Assembly (NCBI GenBank): GCA_017997855.1
Contig: JAGOEF010000004.1
Location: 1-23,891 of the forward strand
Source of the DNA: Bacteroidales bacterium
GTDB lineage: Bacteria > Bacteroidota > Bacteroidia > Bacteroidales > ML635J-15
Direction: 5' to 3'
DNA length: 23,891 nucleotides
In this document: piece after piece, positions 8,669-16,799 of the stretch
How positions within the stretch are numbered: position 1 is the stretch's first letter
How the letters are laid out: each line of letters starts with the position of its first letter
Position numbers and translations under genes: made by a program
Notes under the pieces: generated by a model
What the model saw: only the letters and a program-made list of their open reading frames with translations
Databases searched by the model: none
Told to the model about the DNA's origin: nothing

Positions 8669-9154
8669 ATGGGTTCCGCATTGGTGCAGGAAATAATTAG
8701 CGAAAAAAAAATCACCGACAAATCGGGACTGCTCATGCTGTTGCAGATATTGCAGGAACGGACAGGTGTGATTCAATATCATGACATTGTTGATATTTCG
8801 AAACAACTGGGCATAGCAGAAAGTAAAATATTCGGCATTGCCAGCTTTTACAATTACTTCCGATTTATCCCTAAAGGGAAATTTCACATCGAAATTTGTA
8901 CGGGCACCTCTTGTTATCTTTGCGACTGCGAGAAGCTGACAGCCGAACTTACACGGCTAACCGGTCTCTCCAATGGAGAATTAAGTCGCGACGGACTTGT
9001 GTCGATAGAGCATACCGGATGTTTGGGGGGATGTTCGCAAGGTCCGGTTCTAAAAATCAATGATAGTTTTTTTACACATGTTGATGTTGCGAAGCTCCGG
9101 AACCTTGTTTCTAAATTACAGTCGGGTGAGATGCCTGACGAAATGAGCGTTTGA
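8669..9154 (+). CDS. NuoE/HndA-like [2Fe-2S] subunit of an NAD(H)-linked complex
   Basis: This 161-residue protein is of the complex I 24-kDa / HndA / HydC family. These proteins carry a thioredoxin-fold [2Fe-2S] cluster that accepts electrons from, or donates them to, the FMN subunit. The helical N-terminal part (about 1-70, including ESKIFGIASFYNYF) matches the family. The cluster ligands are C77-x4-C82 (CTGTSC) and C118-x3-C122 (CLGGC), both intact; C85 and C87 are extra. The start is ATG 8669, because the upstream in-frame ATG at 8546 would put 41 hydrophobic, non-family residues in front and sits before the promoter. The next gene encodes its NuoF-like partner after a single base, so the two are surely co-translated. 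Confidence 0.93.
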   Translation: MGSALVQEIISEKKITDKSGLLMLLQILQERTGVIQYHDIVDISKQLGIAESKIFGIASFYNYFRFIPKGKFHIEICTGTSCYLCDCEKLTAELTRLTGLSNGELSRDGLVSIEHTGCLGGCSQGPVLKINDSFFTHVDVAKLRNLVSKLQSGEMPDEMSV

Positions 9155-9155
9155 A

Positions 9156-11018
9156 ATGAATACACCGCTCGAAATAAACAAATCGAAAACAGCACCGATA
9201 CAGATATTTCTGCAAACGGGCACCTGTAGCATAGTTGCAGGTATAACCAAAACCAGGGATGCATTTATTCAATACATCGAAAGTCATCAGATAGATGCTG
9301 ACCTGATTGAGACCGGTTGTATGGGCATGTGTTCCAACGATCCGGTTGTCGATATTTTGATTCCCGGAAGAAATAAAATCAGCTTTCGCAGGGTGATGCC
9401 ATCGGATGTGGCTATTATATGCGACTGTATTTTCAATAATATTTTGCCGGAAAAAACCCACATTCTGGGGCAGTACAAAAGCAACGACCGTTTTCCCTGG
9501 GAATTTGTTCCTTATATTGATGAACTCCCGTTTTTTGCGACACAAAAAAGAATACTTCTTTCCGGGATCGAAACAATCAGGCCCGATAGTGCCAGCGATT
9601 ACGAAAGCCTTGGTGGTTTCACTGCCTTGCTCAAAGCCATCAGAACAATGACACCTGCAGCTGTCTGCAGCGAAATAGCCGAAAGTGGTCTGACCGGGCG
9701 CGGCGGCGGTGGATACAGCACTGGCAGTAAACTTCGGACGGTGTTGCAGCAGCATTCTTACAAAAAATATTTGATATGCAATGCCGATGAAAGCGATCCG
9801 GGATCATTCTCGGGAAGATTACTCGTAGAAGCAAAACCTTTTTTACTCCTTGAGGGAATCATCATTGCAGCCTATGCATCCGGGGCAAATCAGGCAATTA
9901 TTTATATCCGCAACAAATACCGCTTATCTATTAATCGTTTGCAGCGTTGCATCCATCAGTTATATGAACTCAAGTGGCTGGGAGATGACATTTTAGACAG
10001 CGGAATAAACCTTCGGATCAGTATTTACGAAAGTCCGGGCGCCTTTGTTTGTGGCGAAGAAACAGCCCTGATTGAAAACCTTGAAGGGAACCGGGGGATG
10101 CCTCGTACCAAACCGCCTTATCCTGCCATCAGTGGCTTACATGGTATGCCTACCGTGGTAAACAATGTAGAGACACTGTGCAATATTCCTGCAATAATCA
10201 GCAATGGAGCCGCATGGTTTCGCAGCATTGGGAATAACAACACTACGGGAACCAAGTTATTTTCTGTTTCAGGTAAAACCGAAATCGGGGGTGTAGTCGA
10301 GATCGAAATGGGCAGTACCATCAGACAGGTTATTGATGCATGTGGCGGACCTCAATCGCATTCCGAAATAAAGGCAGTGCATCTGGGTGGACCGTCGGGA
10401 GGCTTGGTGCCTGTCGAAGACTTTGGGATTCCCCTCGACTACTATCATTTAGATAAACAAAAACTCTACCTGGGCTCGGGCAGCTTTGCCGTATTAGATC
10501 AGGAAAACTGTATTGTGAATACCTGCCGCTATTTTATGGAATTTATCGAGGGCGAAAGTTGTGGGAAATGTATTCCTTGCCGCGAAGGCTCACAGCGTAT
10601 TACAGAAATCTTTAAAAGAATATCGAACAAACCCAACGATGCTGAGGAATTTGCCACACTACTGCGTTTTAAGGGTGTGATGCAACTGGAACAGATGGCG
10701 GAAGTGATGCATGAAACATCATTGTGTGGTTTGGGTCAGCATGCGCCCAATGTGGTTACCACTGCATTAAAACATTTCAGAGAAGAGTTTGAGGAGCATA
10801 TTTTCGAGCGAAAATGCAGGGCAGGAGTATGTAAAAATCTGAAATCCTACTCGATAGACCACACGGCATGCACCGGGTGTGGTATGTGTGCAAAACGCTG
10901 CCCTGCTGATGCAATTGCCGGTAGTTTGCGGCAAACACATTATATTATCAGCGAGCGCTGTATCGGATGCGGGATGTGTATGGAATCGTGTAAGTTTAAC
11001 GCCGTTATTCTCAAATAA
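9156..11018 (+). CDS. NuoF/HndC/HydB-like FMN- and NAD(H)-binding iron-sulfur subunit
   Basis: This 620-residue diaphorase-type subunit is of the kind found in multimeric [FeFe] hydrogenases and formate dehydrogenases, where it exchanges electrons between NAD(P)H, FMN and iron-sulfur clusters. The domains in order are an N-terminal thioredoxin-like [2Fe-2S] domain (15-100); the FMN/NADH core with GRGGGGYSTG (181-190), CNADESDPGSFSGR (208-221) and GAFVCGEETALI (295-306); an SLBB region (about 365-450); the [4Fe-4S] site C469-x2-C472-x2-C475 plus C524; and a C-terminal double ferredoxin domain (C572/575/578/582 and C602/605/608/612). In the N-terminal domain only C24, C55 and C59 remain; the expected first ligand is L19. 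I recall this three-cysteine form in relatives, so it may be a family variant. The C-terminal ferredoxin domain distinguishes it from ordinary complex I NuoF. Confidence 0.95.
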   Translation: MNTPLEINKSKTAPIQIFLQTGTCSIVAGITKTRDAFIQYIESHQIDADLIETGCMGMCSNDPVVDILIPGRNKISFRRVMPSDVAIICDCIFNNILPEKTHILGQYKSNDRFPWEFVPYIDELPFFATQKRILLSGIETIRPDSASDYESLGGFTALLKAIRTMTPAAVCSEIAESGLTGRGGGGYSTGSKLRTVLQQHSYKKYLICNADESDPGSFSGRLLVEAKPFLLLEGIIIAAYASGANQAIIYIRNKYRLSINRLQRCIHQLYELKWLGDDILDSGINLRISIYESPGAFVCGEETALIENLEGNRGMPRTKPPYPAISGLHGMPTVVNNVETLCNIPAIISNGAAWFRSIGNNNTTGTKLFSVSGKTEIGGVVEIEMGSTIRQVIDACGGPQSHSEIKAVHLGGPSGGLVPVEDFGIPLDYYHLDKQKLYLGSGSFAVLDQENCIVNTCRYFMEFIEGESCGKCIPCREGSQRITEIFKRISNKPNDAEEFATLLRFKGVMQLEQMAEVMHETSLCGLGQHAPNVVTTALKHFREEFEEHIFERKCRAGVCKNLKSYSIDHTACTGCGMCAKRCPADAIAGSLRQTHYIISERCIGCGMCMESCKFNAVILK

Positions 11019-11019
11019 G

Positions 11020-12675
11020 ATGCAAGTCGAAATTACAGTAAACCGTACTAAAATTCAGGCACGCAAAGGCGAAACAATCCTGACGGCATTACAGCGTAAC
11101 GGAATAAAAATACCAACCCTTTGCAATCTTCCTGAACTTACTCCCACAGGTGCCTGCCGGCTATGTGTGGTAGAGGATGAAGATACCCGGCATTTGATTC
11201 CAGCCTGCTCGACTCCGGTACAAACCGGAATGAAAATATTAACCCATTCACCCAAAGTAATCAGAAGTCGCCAGACAATTATAGATTTACTCCTGACGAA
11301 TCACCCGGACGATTGCCTTTACTGTGATAAAAACCGTCGTTGTGAGTTGCAGTCACTTTCCGAAGAACTTTATATAAGAGAAAGACTTTTTACCGGTGTT
11401 AAAAAGAAGGGTAAAACCGACCGTTCGAGTCAGGGCCTGGTATTCGACATGTCGAAGTGTATTTTATGCGGACGCTGTGTAAAGGTATGCTCCGAAATTA
11501 TAGGCGTTGCTGCCATAGACCATGTGTACCGTGGCAAGCGTTCGGTGGTAGATACCGTATTGGGGAAAGGACTATATTATTCTTCCTGCATTCAATGCGG
11601 GCAATGCATCAACATTTGCCCGACAGGTGCCCTGCGCGAAAAATCGGCTATAGAACAAATTGCTGCCAAAATTGGGCAGGAGTCTGTGAAAATATCGGTA
11701 ATACTTTCGGCATCATCCGTGGCTTCGATAGCAGCCGTATTTGGAATCCGTAAGTTTGAAGAAATGACTGAAATGCTGGTGGCTGCTTTGAAAGACACCG
11801 GATTTTCTACAATAGTGACCGATAGCTTCGCATCCGATCTGTACTTTGCTGATGCCACATCCCTGATTTGTGATCGAATTGTGCAACCCGATTTTAAAAT
11901 GGTAATTTCCGATTGCCCTGCTGCCATTCAATGGGTGAAGCAAAAACATCCTGAATTTGCCCATTTTTTGGTGCCTTTAAGATCACCCCAGCAGATAACC
12001 GGTCGCATGTTAAAGCGGGAGACCAATGGTAGTAACAATATAGTGGTAGCGGTAATGCCATGTATAGCACGTAAAACCGAAGCACTTCAACCCAATAACC
12101 TGACCCGCGGTTTGCCTGATATTGATTTTGTGGTTACCACACACGAATTACTTCATTTACTCCGTACCCGCGGTGTGACCATGCCATTCCCCAAAAGATG
12201 CACCGTCGATAAACCATATAACATATACAGTTCTTGTTCTGTGTTGCACGAATATAATGGTGGTTTCGCTGAGTCTCTGGTCAGGAATCTGTTAAGTACG
12301 GAGGGGAAAAATTCTTTCGATAGTAAATATATCGAACTAAGGGTAAACAAACCTGTGAAAACATTCGAAACCAGTATTTCGGGTCGTAACCTGAAGCTTG
12401 TTTCTCTTAATGGCATGCAGGCAATCAATGAGTATTTTTTGAAATATGTAACCGACAACAGTGTACATATAATCGAAATTTCGTCGTGCGTTGGAGGCTG
12501 TATCAACGGCAGCAGCCAGCTCGATAGTGAAGCAAGTATTTCGGGCAAGGTGTTACTCGATTTCGAAAGTTCAGGTTTACTGCGTAATTCGGTGCAGAAT
12601 GCCATAGTGAAAGGTATGAGTTCCGACAATGTGGTTAAGCCGATTACACGCTACGAATCAAATTCTGAATTGTGA
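11020..12675 (+). CDS. HydA-like [FeFe] hydrogenase subunit with altered H-cluster pocket
   Basis: This 551-residue protein is laid out like the catalytic subunit of bifurcating [FeFe] hydrogenases: plant-type [2Fe-2S] (C35, C46, C49, C63), His-Cys [4Fe-4S] (H95, C99, C102, C108), two ferredoxin clusters (C147/150/153/157 and C190/193/196/200) and an H-cluster domain (about 220-551). The three signature motifs are recognisable but changed. L1 is SDCPAA (297-302), with D298 where catalytic enzymes have the proton-relay cysteine. L2 is MPCIARKTE (346-354), with R351 where lysine is usual. L3 is SSCVGGCINGSS (488-499), retaining C490 and C494 but lacking the preceding methionine and the GGG. The usual FGxTGGVMEA stretch reads SCSVLHEYNGGFAESL. 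The start is ATG 11020, one base after nuoF; an upstream in-frame ATG at 10879 lies inside nuoF and adds non-homologous residues. It may be catalytically tuned, or a sensor; activity cannot be read from sequence. Confidence 0.88.
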   Translation: MQVEITVNRTKIQARKGETILTALQRNGIKIPTLCNLPELTPTGACRLCVVEDEDTRHLIPACSTPVQTGMKILTHSPKVIRSRQTIIDLLLTNHPDDCLYCDKNRRCELQSLSEELYIRERLFTGVKKKGKTDRSSQGLVFDMSKCILCGRCVKVCSEIIGVAAIDHVYRGKRSVVDTVLGKGLYYSSCIQCGQCINICPTGALREKSAIEQIAAKIGQESVKISVILSASSVASIAAVFGIRKFEEMTEMLVAALKDTGFSTIVTDSFASDLYFADATSLICDRIVQPDFKMVISDCPAAIQWVKQKHPEFAHFLVPLRSPQQITGRMLKRETNGSNNIVVAVMPCIARKTEALQPNNLTRGLPDIDFVVTTHELLHLLRTRGVTMPFPKRCTVDKPYNIYSSCSVLHEYNGGFAESLVRNLLSTEGKNSFDSKYIELRVNKPVKTFETSISGRNLKLVSLNGMQAINEYFLKYVTDNSVHIIEISSCVGGCINGSSQLDSEASISGKVLLDFESSGLLRNSVQNAIVKGMSSDNVVKPITRYESNSEL

Positions 12676-14660
12676 TGGATCCAAAAAAAATAATATATAC
12701 GGTCGAAGACCGATGCGAGGTTTGCTACAGTTGTGTGCGTGTTTGTCCAGCCAAGGCAATCAGTATTAAAAACGGTCAGGCTCAAGTGATACACGAACGC
12801 TGTATTGCCTGTGGAAATTGTGTGAAAGTGTGTACCCGGGAAGCCAAGAGATTCAGGGATTCAGCTGATGAACTGATTGAGATGCTCGGTGCGGGAGAAT
12901 CAATAATTGCCTGTATCGCTCCCAGTTTCCCAGCCGAATTCAGAGAAGTTGCCGATTACAGATATGTTGTAGGTATGTTCCGTTCACTGGGATTCAGCAA
13001 GGTTGTTGAAGTTGCTTTTGGTGCCGATCTGGTAGCCAGGGAATATATTAAACTGCTTAATGACCCCGACGGTAAAAAATTCATTTCTTCCGATTGTCCG
13101 GCAGTAGTAAACTATATTACCAAATATCACCCGCATCTTACCGAGAATCTGGCACCCATAGTATCGCCGGTGATGGCACTTGCCCGTGTTTTAAAAAAGG
13201 AATATGGCACAAAATATAAACTTGCTTTAATCAGTCCCTGTATTGCAAAGAAATCGGAATCCAACGAAATTGATGTTGTTCTCACATTTAAAGAGATTCG
13301 CGAAGTATTCCGGATGAAAGGTATTGAATACCAGCACTGTGAGCCTACGGAGTTTGATCCACCGTTAAGTGGCCGTGGTGCCATTTTCCCTGTTTCGAGG
13401 GGCATCATTCAAACCATCAATGTTTCCGAAGATTATGTCGATGGGAATGTGGTGGTTGCCGATGGAAGGTTAAGTTTTAAAGAAGCCATCAATGAGTTCG
13501 ACAATGGCCTGATTGCCGACCAGCATCTCGAGCTGCTTTGCTGCGAAGGTTGCATCATGGGGCCCGGAATGTCATCGCAGGGAAAGCCTTATCAAAGCCG
13601 GGCTTACGTAACCCGCTATGTAAAAGGCAAATTAAAAAACATCGACCGTAAGTATTGGAAAAGTCAGGTAAATAAGTACAAAACGCTCAATCTTCAACGC
13701 GAGTTTACTCCCGACGACTGCCGTGTAGTGTATCCTTCGCCCGATGAAATTATGAGCATTTGGAACTCGATGGGCAAAACCGAAGCCATCGACCGTCTCG
13801 ATTGTCAGGCCTGTGGTTACGAATCGTGCAAAGAGCATGCCGTAGCCGTATTGCGAGGACTGGCCGAAATCGACATGTGTTTACCTTATATGATAAAAAA
13901 ACTTCACCAATCGATTGGTGAACTGAATTTAAAAAATCAAACCCTGGCTTCGGTGCAACAGGCATTAAAGCAAAGCGAAAAACTGGCCCATCTGGGGCAG
14001 TTGTCGGCAGGTATTGCCCATGAACTTAACAACCCGCTGGGTGTGGTAATTATGTACAGTAACATTCTTATTGACGAAGCAAAACCCGATGACCCACAGG
14101 TCGAAGACCTTAAAATGATTGCCGATCAGGCCTTACGCTGTAAAAACATTGTGGGCGGATTATTGAATTTTGCACGTAAGAACAAATTGAAAGTCGATAA
14201 TATCAATATAAGTTCATTAATCAATCGTTCACTGAAATCATTGGTAATACCGGATAATATTAAGGTACATACTGCTTTTCAGCTCAAAAACGATCAGGCG
14301 GGTCTCGATGAAGAACAAATGATACAGGCATTAACAAATATTATTAAGAACGCTATTGAAGCCATGCCCGATGGGGGAAGCCTTAATGTCACGGTAAGCG
14401 ACCGAAATGATATCATTAAAATTGATATTGCAGATACCGGAACAGGCATTGAACAGGAGCACATGGATAAAATATTTACGCCGTTTTTTACCACCAAAGG
14501 ACTTGGAAAAGGAACCGGACTGGGTATGCCTACCACTTACGGTATCATTAAAATGCATAATGGGAAAATACACATCGAAACCAATGCAGATGCTGAAAGA
14601 GGTAATACCGGAACCACTTTTAGTATCGAAATTCCACGCTATAATAACCAAGTAAGTTGA
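12675..14660 (+). CDS. Sensory [FeFe] hydrogenase fused to a histidine kinase (group C-like)
   Basis: This 661-residue soluble protein is predicted to sense H2 or redox state at an H-cluster and pass the signal to a kinase. Two ferredoxin-type [4Fe-4S] sites come first (C14/17/20/24 and C43/46/49/53). The H-cluster domain (about 75-320) has L1 SSDCPAVV with D140-C141, L2 SPCIAKKSE with C189 and K192, and L3 CCEGCIMGPG with C289, C290 and C293. A four-cysteine Fe-S domain follows (C377, C380, C385, C402; PF04060-like). The C-terminus is HisKA, with H449 in AHELNNPLG, and HATPase_c (N559 in NIIKNA, DTGTGI, GKGTGLGM). The replaced proton-relay cysteine and methionine, and the output fusion, fit sensory group C [FeFe] hydrogenases. 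ATG 12675 overlaps the previous TGA as TGATG; a GTG at 12672 is the alternative. Confidence 0.92.
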   Translation: MDPKKIIYTVEDRCEVCYSCVRVCPAKAISIKNGQAQVIHERCIACGNCVKVCTREAKRFRDSADELIEMLGAGESIIACIAPSFPAEFREVADYRYVVGMFRSLGFSKVVEVAFGADLVAREYIKLLNDPDGKKFISSDCPAVVNYITKYHPHLTENLAPIVSPVMALARVLKKEYGTKYKLALISPCIAKKSESNEIDVVLTFKEIREVFRMKGIEYQHCEPTEFDPPLSGRGAIFPVSRGIIQTINVSEDYVDGNVVVADGRLSFKEAINEFDNGLIADQHLELLCCEGCIMGPGMSSQGKPYQSRAYVTRYVKGKLKNIDRKYWKSQVNKYKTLNLQREFTPDDCRVVYPSPDEIMSIWNSMGKTEAIDRLDCQACGYESCKEHAVAVLRGLAEIDMCLPYMIKKLHQSIGELNLKNQTLASVQQALKQSEKLAHLGQLSAGIAHELNNPLGVVIMYSNILIDEAKPDDPQVEDLKMIADQALRCKNIVGGLLNFARKNKLKVDNINISSLINRSLKSLVIPDNIKVHTAFQLKNDQAGLDEEQMIQALTNIIKNAIEAMPDGGSLNVTVSDRNDIIKIDIADTGTGIEQEHMDKIFTPFFTTKGLGKGTGLGMPTTYGIIKMHNGKIHIETNADAERGNTGTTFSIEIPRYNNQVS

Positions 14661-14661
14661 T

Positions 14662-15045
14662 ATGAAAACCCACACGATTCTCATTGCCGACGATGACTAC
14701 GATTACCTTTATCAGATGTGTTATCACATAGAAGATGCAGGTTTTACTGTAATTAAGGCCAATAGTCAGGCAGAAGCAGAAGCCGTAATTGGTGAGCTAA
14801 AACCCGACCTTGCCCTTTTCGACTTAATGATGGAAAACCATGATAGCGGTTTTGTACTTGCCTATAAGATGAAAAAAACATATCCCGATGTGCCGGTAAT
14901 TATTGCTACGGCTGTTGCCGGTGAGACCGGACTGAATTTCGGGAACGGAAATCAGGGAGGCTGGGTTAAAGCCGACAAATACCTTGAAAAAGGAACCAGT
15001 CCACAGGTAATCATCGAAATTATTAAACAAATGCTCGGAATATAA
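14662..15045 (+). CDS. Single-domain response regulator (CheY-like receiver)
   Basis: This 127-residue protein is a complete receiver domain with nothing attached. The acidic pocket is D10-D12, the phospho-acceptor D54 lies in ALFDLMM, the switch T83 lies in IIATAVAG, and K106 is in ADKYLEKG. It begins one base after the hydrogenase-kinase gene, so it is the obvious phosphoryl acceptor of that kinase. Without an output domain it must act by protein contact or as a relay intermediate. An insertion around GETGLNFGNGNQGGW (88-101), between the switch threonine and the lysine, is longer than in typical CheY proteins and may form a partner-specific surface. Confidence 0.92.
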   Translation: MKTHTILIADDDYDYLYQMCYHIEDAGFTVIKANSQAEAEAVIGELKPDLALFDLMMENHDSGFVLAYKMKKTYPDVPVIIATAVAGETGLNFGNGNQGGWVKADKYLEKGTSPQVIIEIIKQMLGI

Positions 15046-15046
15046 T

Positions 15047-16165
15047 ATGGAAAACCTGAAAATTCTTGTTGTTGACGACGAACCCGGCATTCGCATGGGT
15101 GTACACAGGGTACTCGATAAATTTGTGGTTGACTATCCCTTTATGGACGACTCCATAGGTTTTGATGTTGACGATGCCTCAACCGGTGAAGAAGCGCTCG
15201 AAAAATTGAACGCTGTTACTTACGACATAGTCTATCTCGACAATAAATTGCCGGGAATTCAGGGAATCGAAGTGCTCGAACATCTCAACAAGGCAAATCC
15301 TGCCACCAAGGTTATCATGATTACATCGTATGCTTCACTTGAGCTGGCTGTGCAGGCTACCAAAATGGGAGCCCATGATTTTGTTCCCAAACCCTTCACA
15401 CCACAGGATCTGCGCTCTTCTGCCGAGAATGTGACCAAACAGATATTCCTGAAAAGAATGACGCAGAAAATGTATAAGGAAGGGAAACAAATCCGTTTCC
15501 AATTCTTGTCATTGTTGTCGCACGAATTGAAAGCCCCTTTGAATGCCATTGAGGGATATCTGAAAATAATGATTGAACAGAAAGAAGGTAAAGACATAGC
15601 CTCTTACGACAAAATGATCAGGCGTTCGCTTGACCGTGTTAAAGATATGCGCTCGCTTATTTTTGATCTGCTCGACCTTACAAAGATTGAAAAAGGTGAA
15701 CTGGCAAAGAAAACCGAAGATCTCAATCTTTGTGAAGTATTGAAAAACTCGCTTTCGTCGATTCAACCCATGGCAATACAAAAGGACATTACACTGGGTT
15801 GCAACCTGAGCTACCCGGTTATTTACAAAGCCGACCCGCGTGATATGGAAATCGTCTTCAACAACCTGTTGTCGAATGCAGTAAAATACAATCGCCAGAA
15901 TGGCTCAATTTCGTGCGCCGTATCCGACACAAGTACGCAAATTGAAGTCAGTATTTCCGACACGGGTATTGGTATGACACCCGAAGAAATCGACAGAGTT
16001 TTCGGGGAATTTGTCAGAATTAAAAACGAAAACACACGCAATATTCCGGGAAGTGGCCTTGGATTGGCTATTGTTAAAAAAATTCTTGACAGTTATAACG
16101 CCTCCATCAGGGTGCAAAGCACTCCGGGCGAAGGCTCTGTATTTACAGTTACATTTAACAAATAA
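15047..16165 (+). CDS. Receiver-histidine kinase hybrid
   Basis: This 372-residue cytoplasmic signalling protein has its receiver at the N-terminus (about 1-125: D10/D11, phospho-acceptor D65 in IVYLDNKLPG, switch threonine T93, K115 in FVPKPF). The receiver is followed by HisKA (H159 in LLSHELKAPLNAIEGY) and HATPase_c (NNLLSNAVKY 272-281, DTGIGM 305-310, GSGLGLAIVKK 335-345). There is no membrane segment. This order means kinase activity is probably controlled by phosphorylation of its own receiver, for example by the upstream hydrogenase-kinase directly or through the single-domain regulator. The spacing of one base before and five after places it inside the operon. Its downstream response regulator is not in the window. 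Confidence 0.93.
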   Translation: MENLKILVVDDEPGIRMGVHRVLDKFVVDYPFMDDSIGFDVDDASTGEEALEKLNAVTYDIVYLDNKLPGIQGIEVLEHLNKANPATKVIMITSYASLELAVQATKMGAHDFVPKPFTPQDLRSSAENVTKQIFLKRMTQKMYKEGKQIRFQFLSLLSHELKAPLNAIEGYLKIMIEQKEGKDIASYDKMIRRSLDRVKDMRSLIFDLLDLTKIEKGELAKKTEDLNLCEVLKNSLSSIQPMAIQKDITLGCNLSYPVIYKADPRDMEIVFNNLLSNAVKYNRQNGSISCAVSDTSTQIEVSISDTGIGMTPEEIDRVFGEFVRIKNENTRNIPGSGLGLAIVKKILDSYNASIRVQSTPGEGSVFTVTFNK

Positions 16166-16170
16166 TAACT

Positions 16171-16791
16171 ATGTTACCTGAAAAAACCACCGAACGTTTG
16201 AGCCAGTATCGCCGTCTGCTTCAGAACCTGTCGGACGAGGGGAAGGAATATATTTTTTCGCACGAAATTGCATTGATGTTGCACCTGACTCCCGTTCAGG
16301 TCCGTCGCGACATTATGCTTATCGGATATAACGGTTCACAACGAAAAGGCTATATCATTCACGATCTGATTCAAAAACTCAGTCAGGTACTTGACTCGGA
16401 ACAGTGTCTAAATGCTGCCGTTTTTGGGGTGGGTAATCTGGGCAAGGCGATTACCAGCTATTTCAATGGCAAAGGTCATAATATTAATATTGTGGCTGCT
16501 TTCGACAGTGACCCGCAAAAAACCGACAGAATTATCTCGGGCGTTTGGTGTTACGATATTAAGCAAATAAAAGAGATTGTTAGCGAGAATAATATTTCGC
16601 TGGCCATTCTTACTCTGCCACCCCAATATGCCCAGGACATTACCGATAAGCTGGTTTATGCGGGAATTCGCGGAATACTCAATTTTACCAGTGTTCCACT
16701 AAGGGTGTCGCCCGATGTATATGTCGAAAATTACGACATGGTTACATCGCTCGAAAAACTGGCATACTATGTTAAAGAAATAAATCGTTAA
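16171..16791 (+). CDS. rex: Redox-sensing transcriptional repressor Rex
   Basis: This 206-residue repressor reads the NADH/NAD+ ratio; NADH binding releases it from operators of fermentative and hydrogenase genes. The N-terminal winged helix (about 1-75) includes LTPVQVRRDIMLIGYNGSQR, equivalent to the family's QVRKDLxxFG helix. The Rossmann domain carries GVGNLGKAI (86-94) and FDSDPQK (111-117), whose aspartate selects NAD(H) over NADP(H). The C-terminal helix LEKLAYYVKEI is the domain-swap helix. Its position within a set of NAD-linked hydrogenase-type genes and the Rex-like palindromes at 8602-8636 suggest autoregulation of the operon. Length and motifs are typical of Rex. Confidence 0.95.
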   Translation: MLPEKTTERLSQYRRLLQNLSDEGKEYIFSHEIALMLHLTPVQVRRDIMLIGYNGSQRKGYIIHDLIQKLSQVLDSEQCLNAAVFGVGNLGKAITSYFNGKGHNINIVAAFDSDPQKTDRIISGVWCYDIKQIKEIVSENNISLAILTLPPQYAQDITDKLVYAGIRGILNFTSVPLRVSPDVYVENYDMVTSLEKLAYYVKEINR

Positions 16792-16799
16792 GATATAGC

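Noticed and set aside
8669..11018. Complex I (Nuo) operon
   Set aside because: Only NuoE- and NuoF-like subunits are present. NuoF has a C-terminal double ferredoxin domain, and the third subunit has an H-cluster-type domain rather than NuoG. No membrane subunits are seen.
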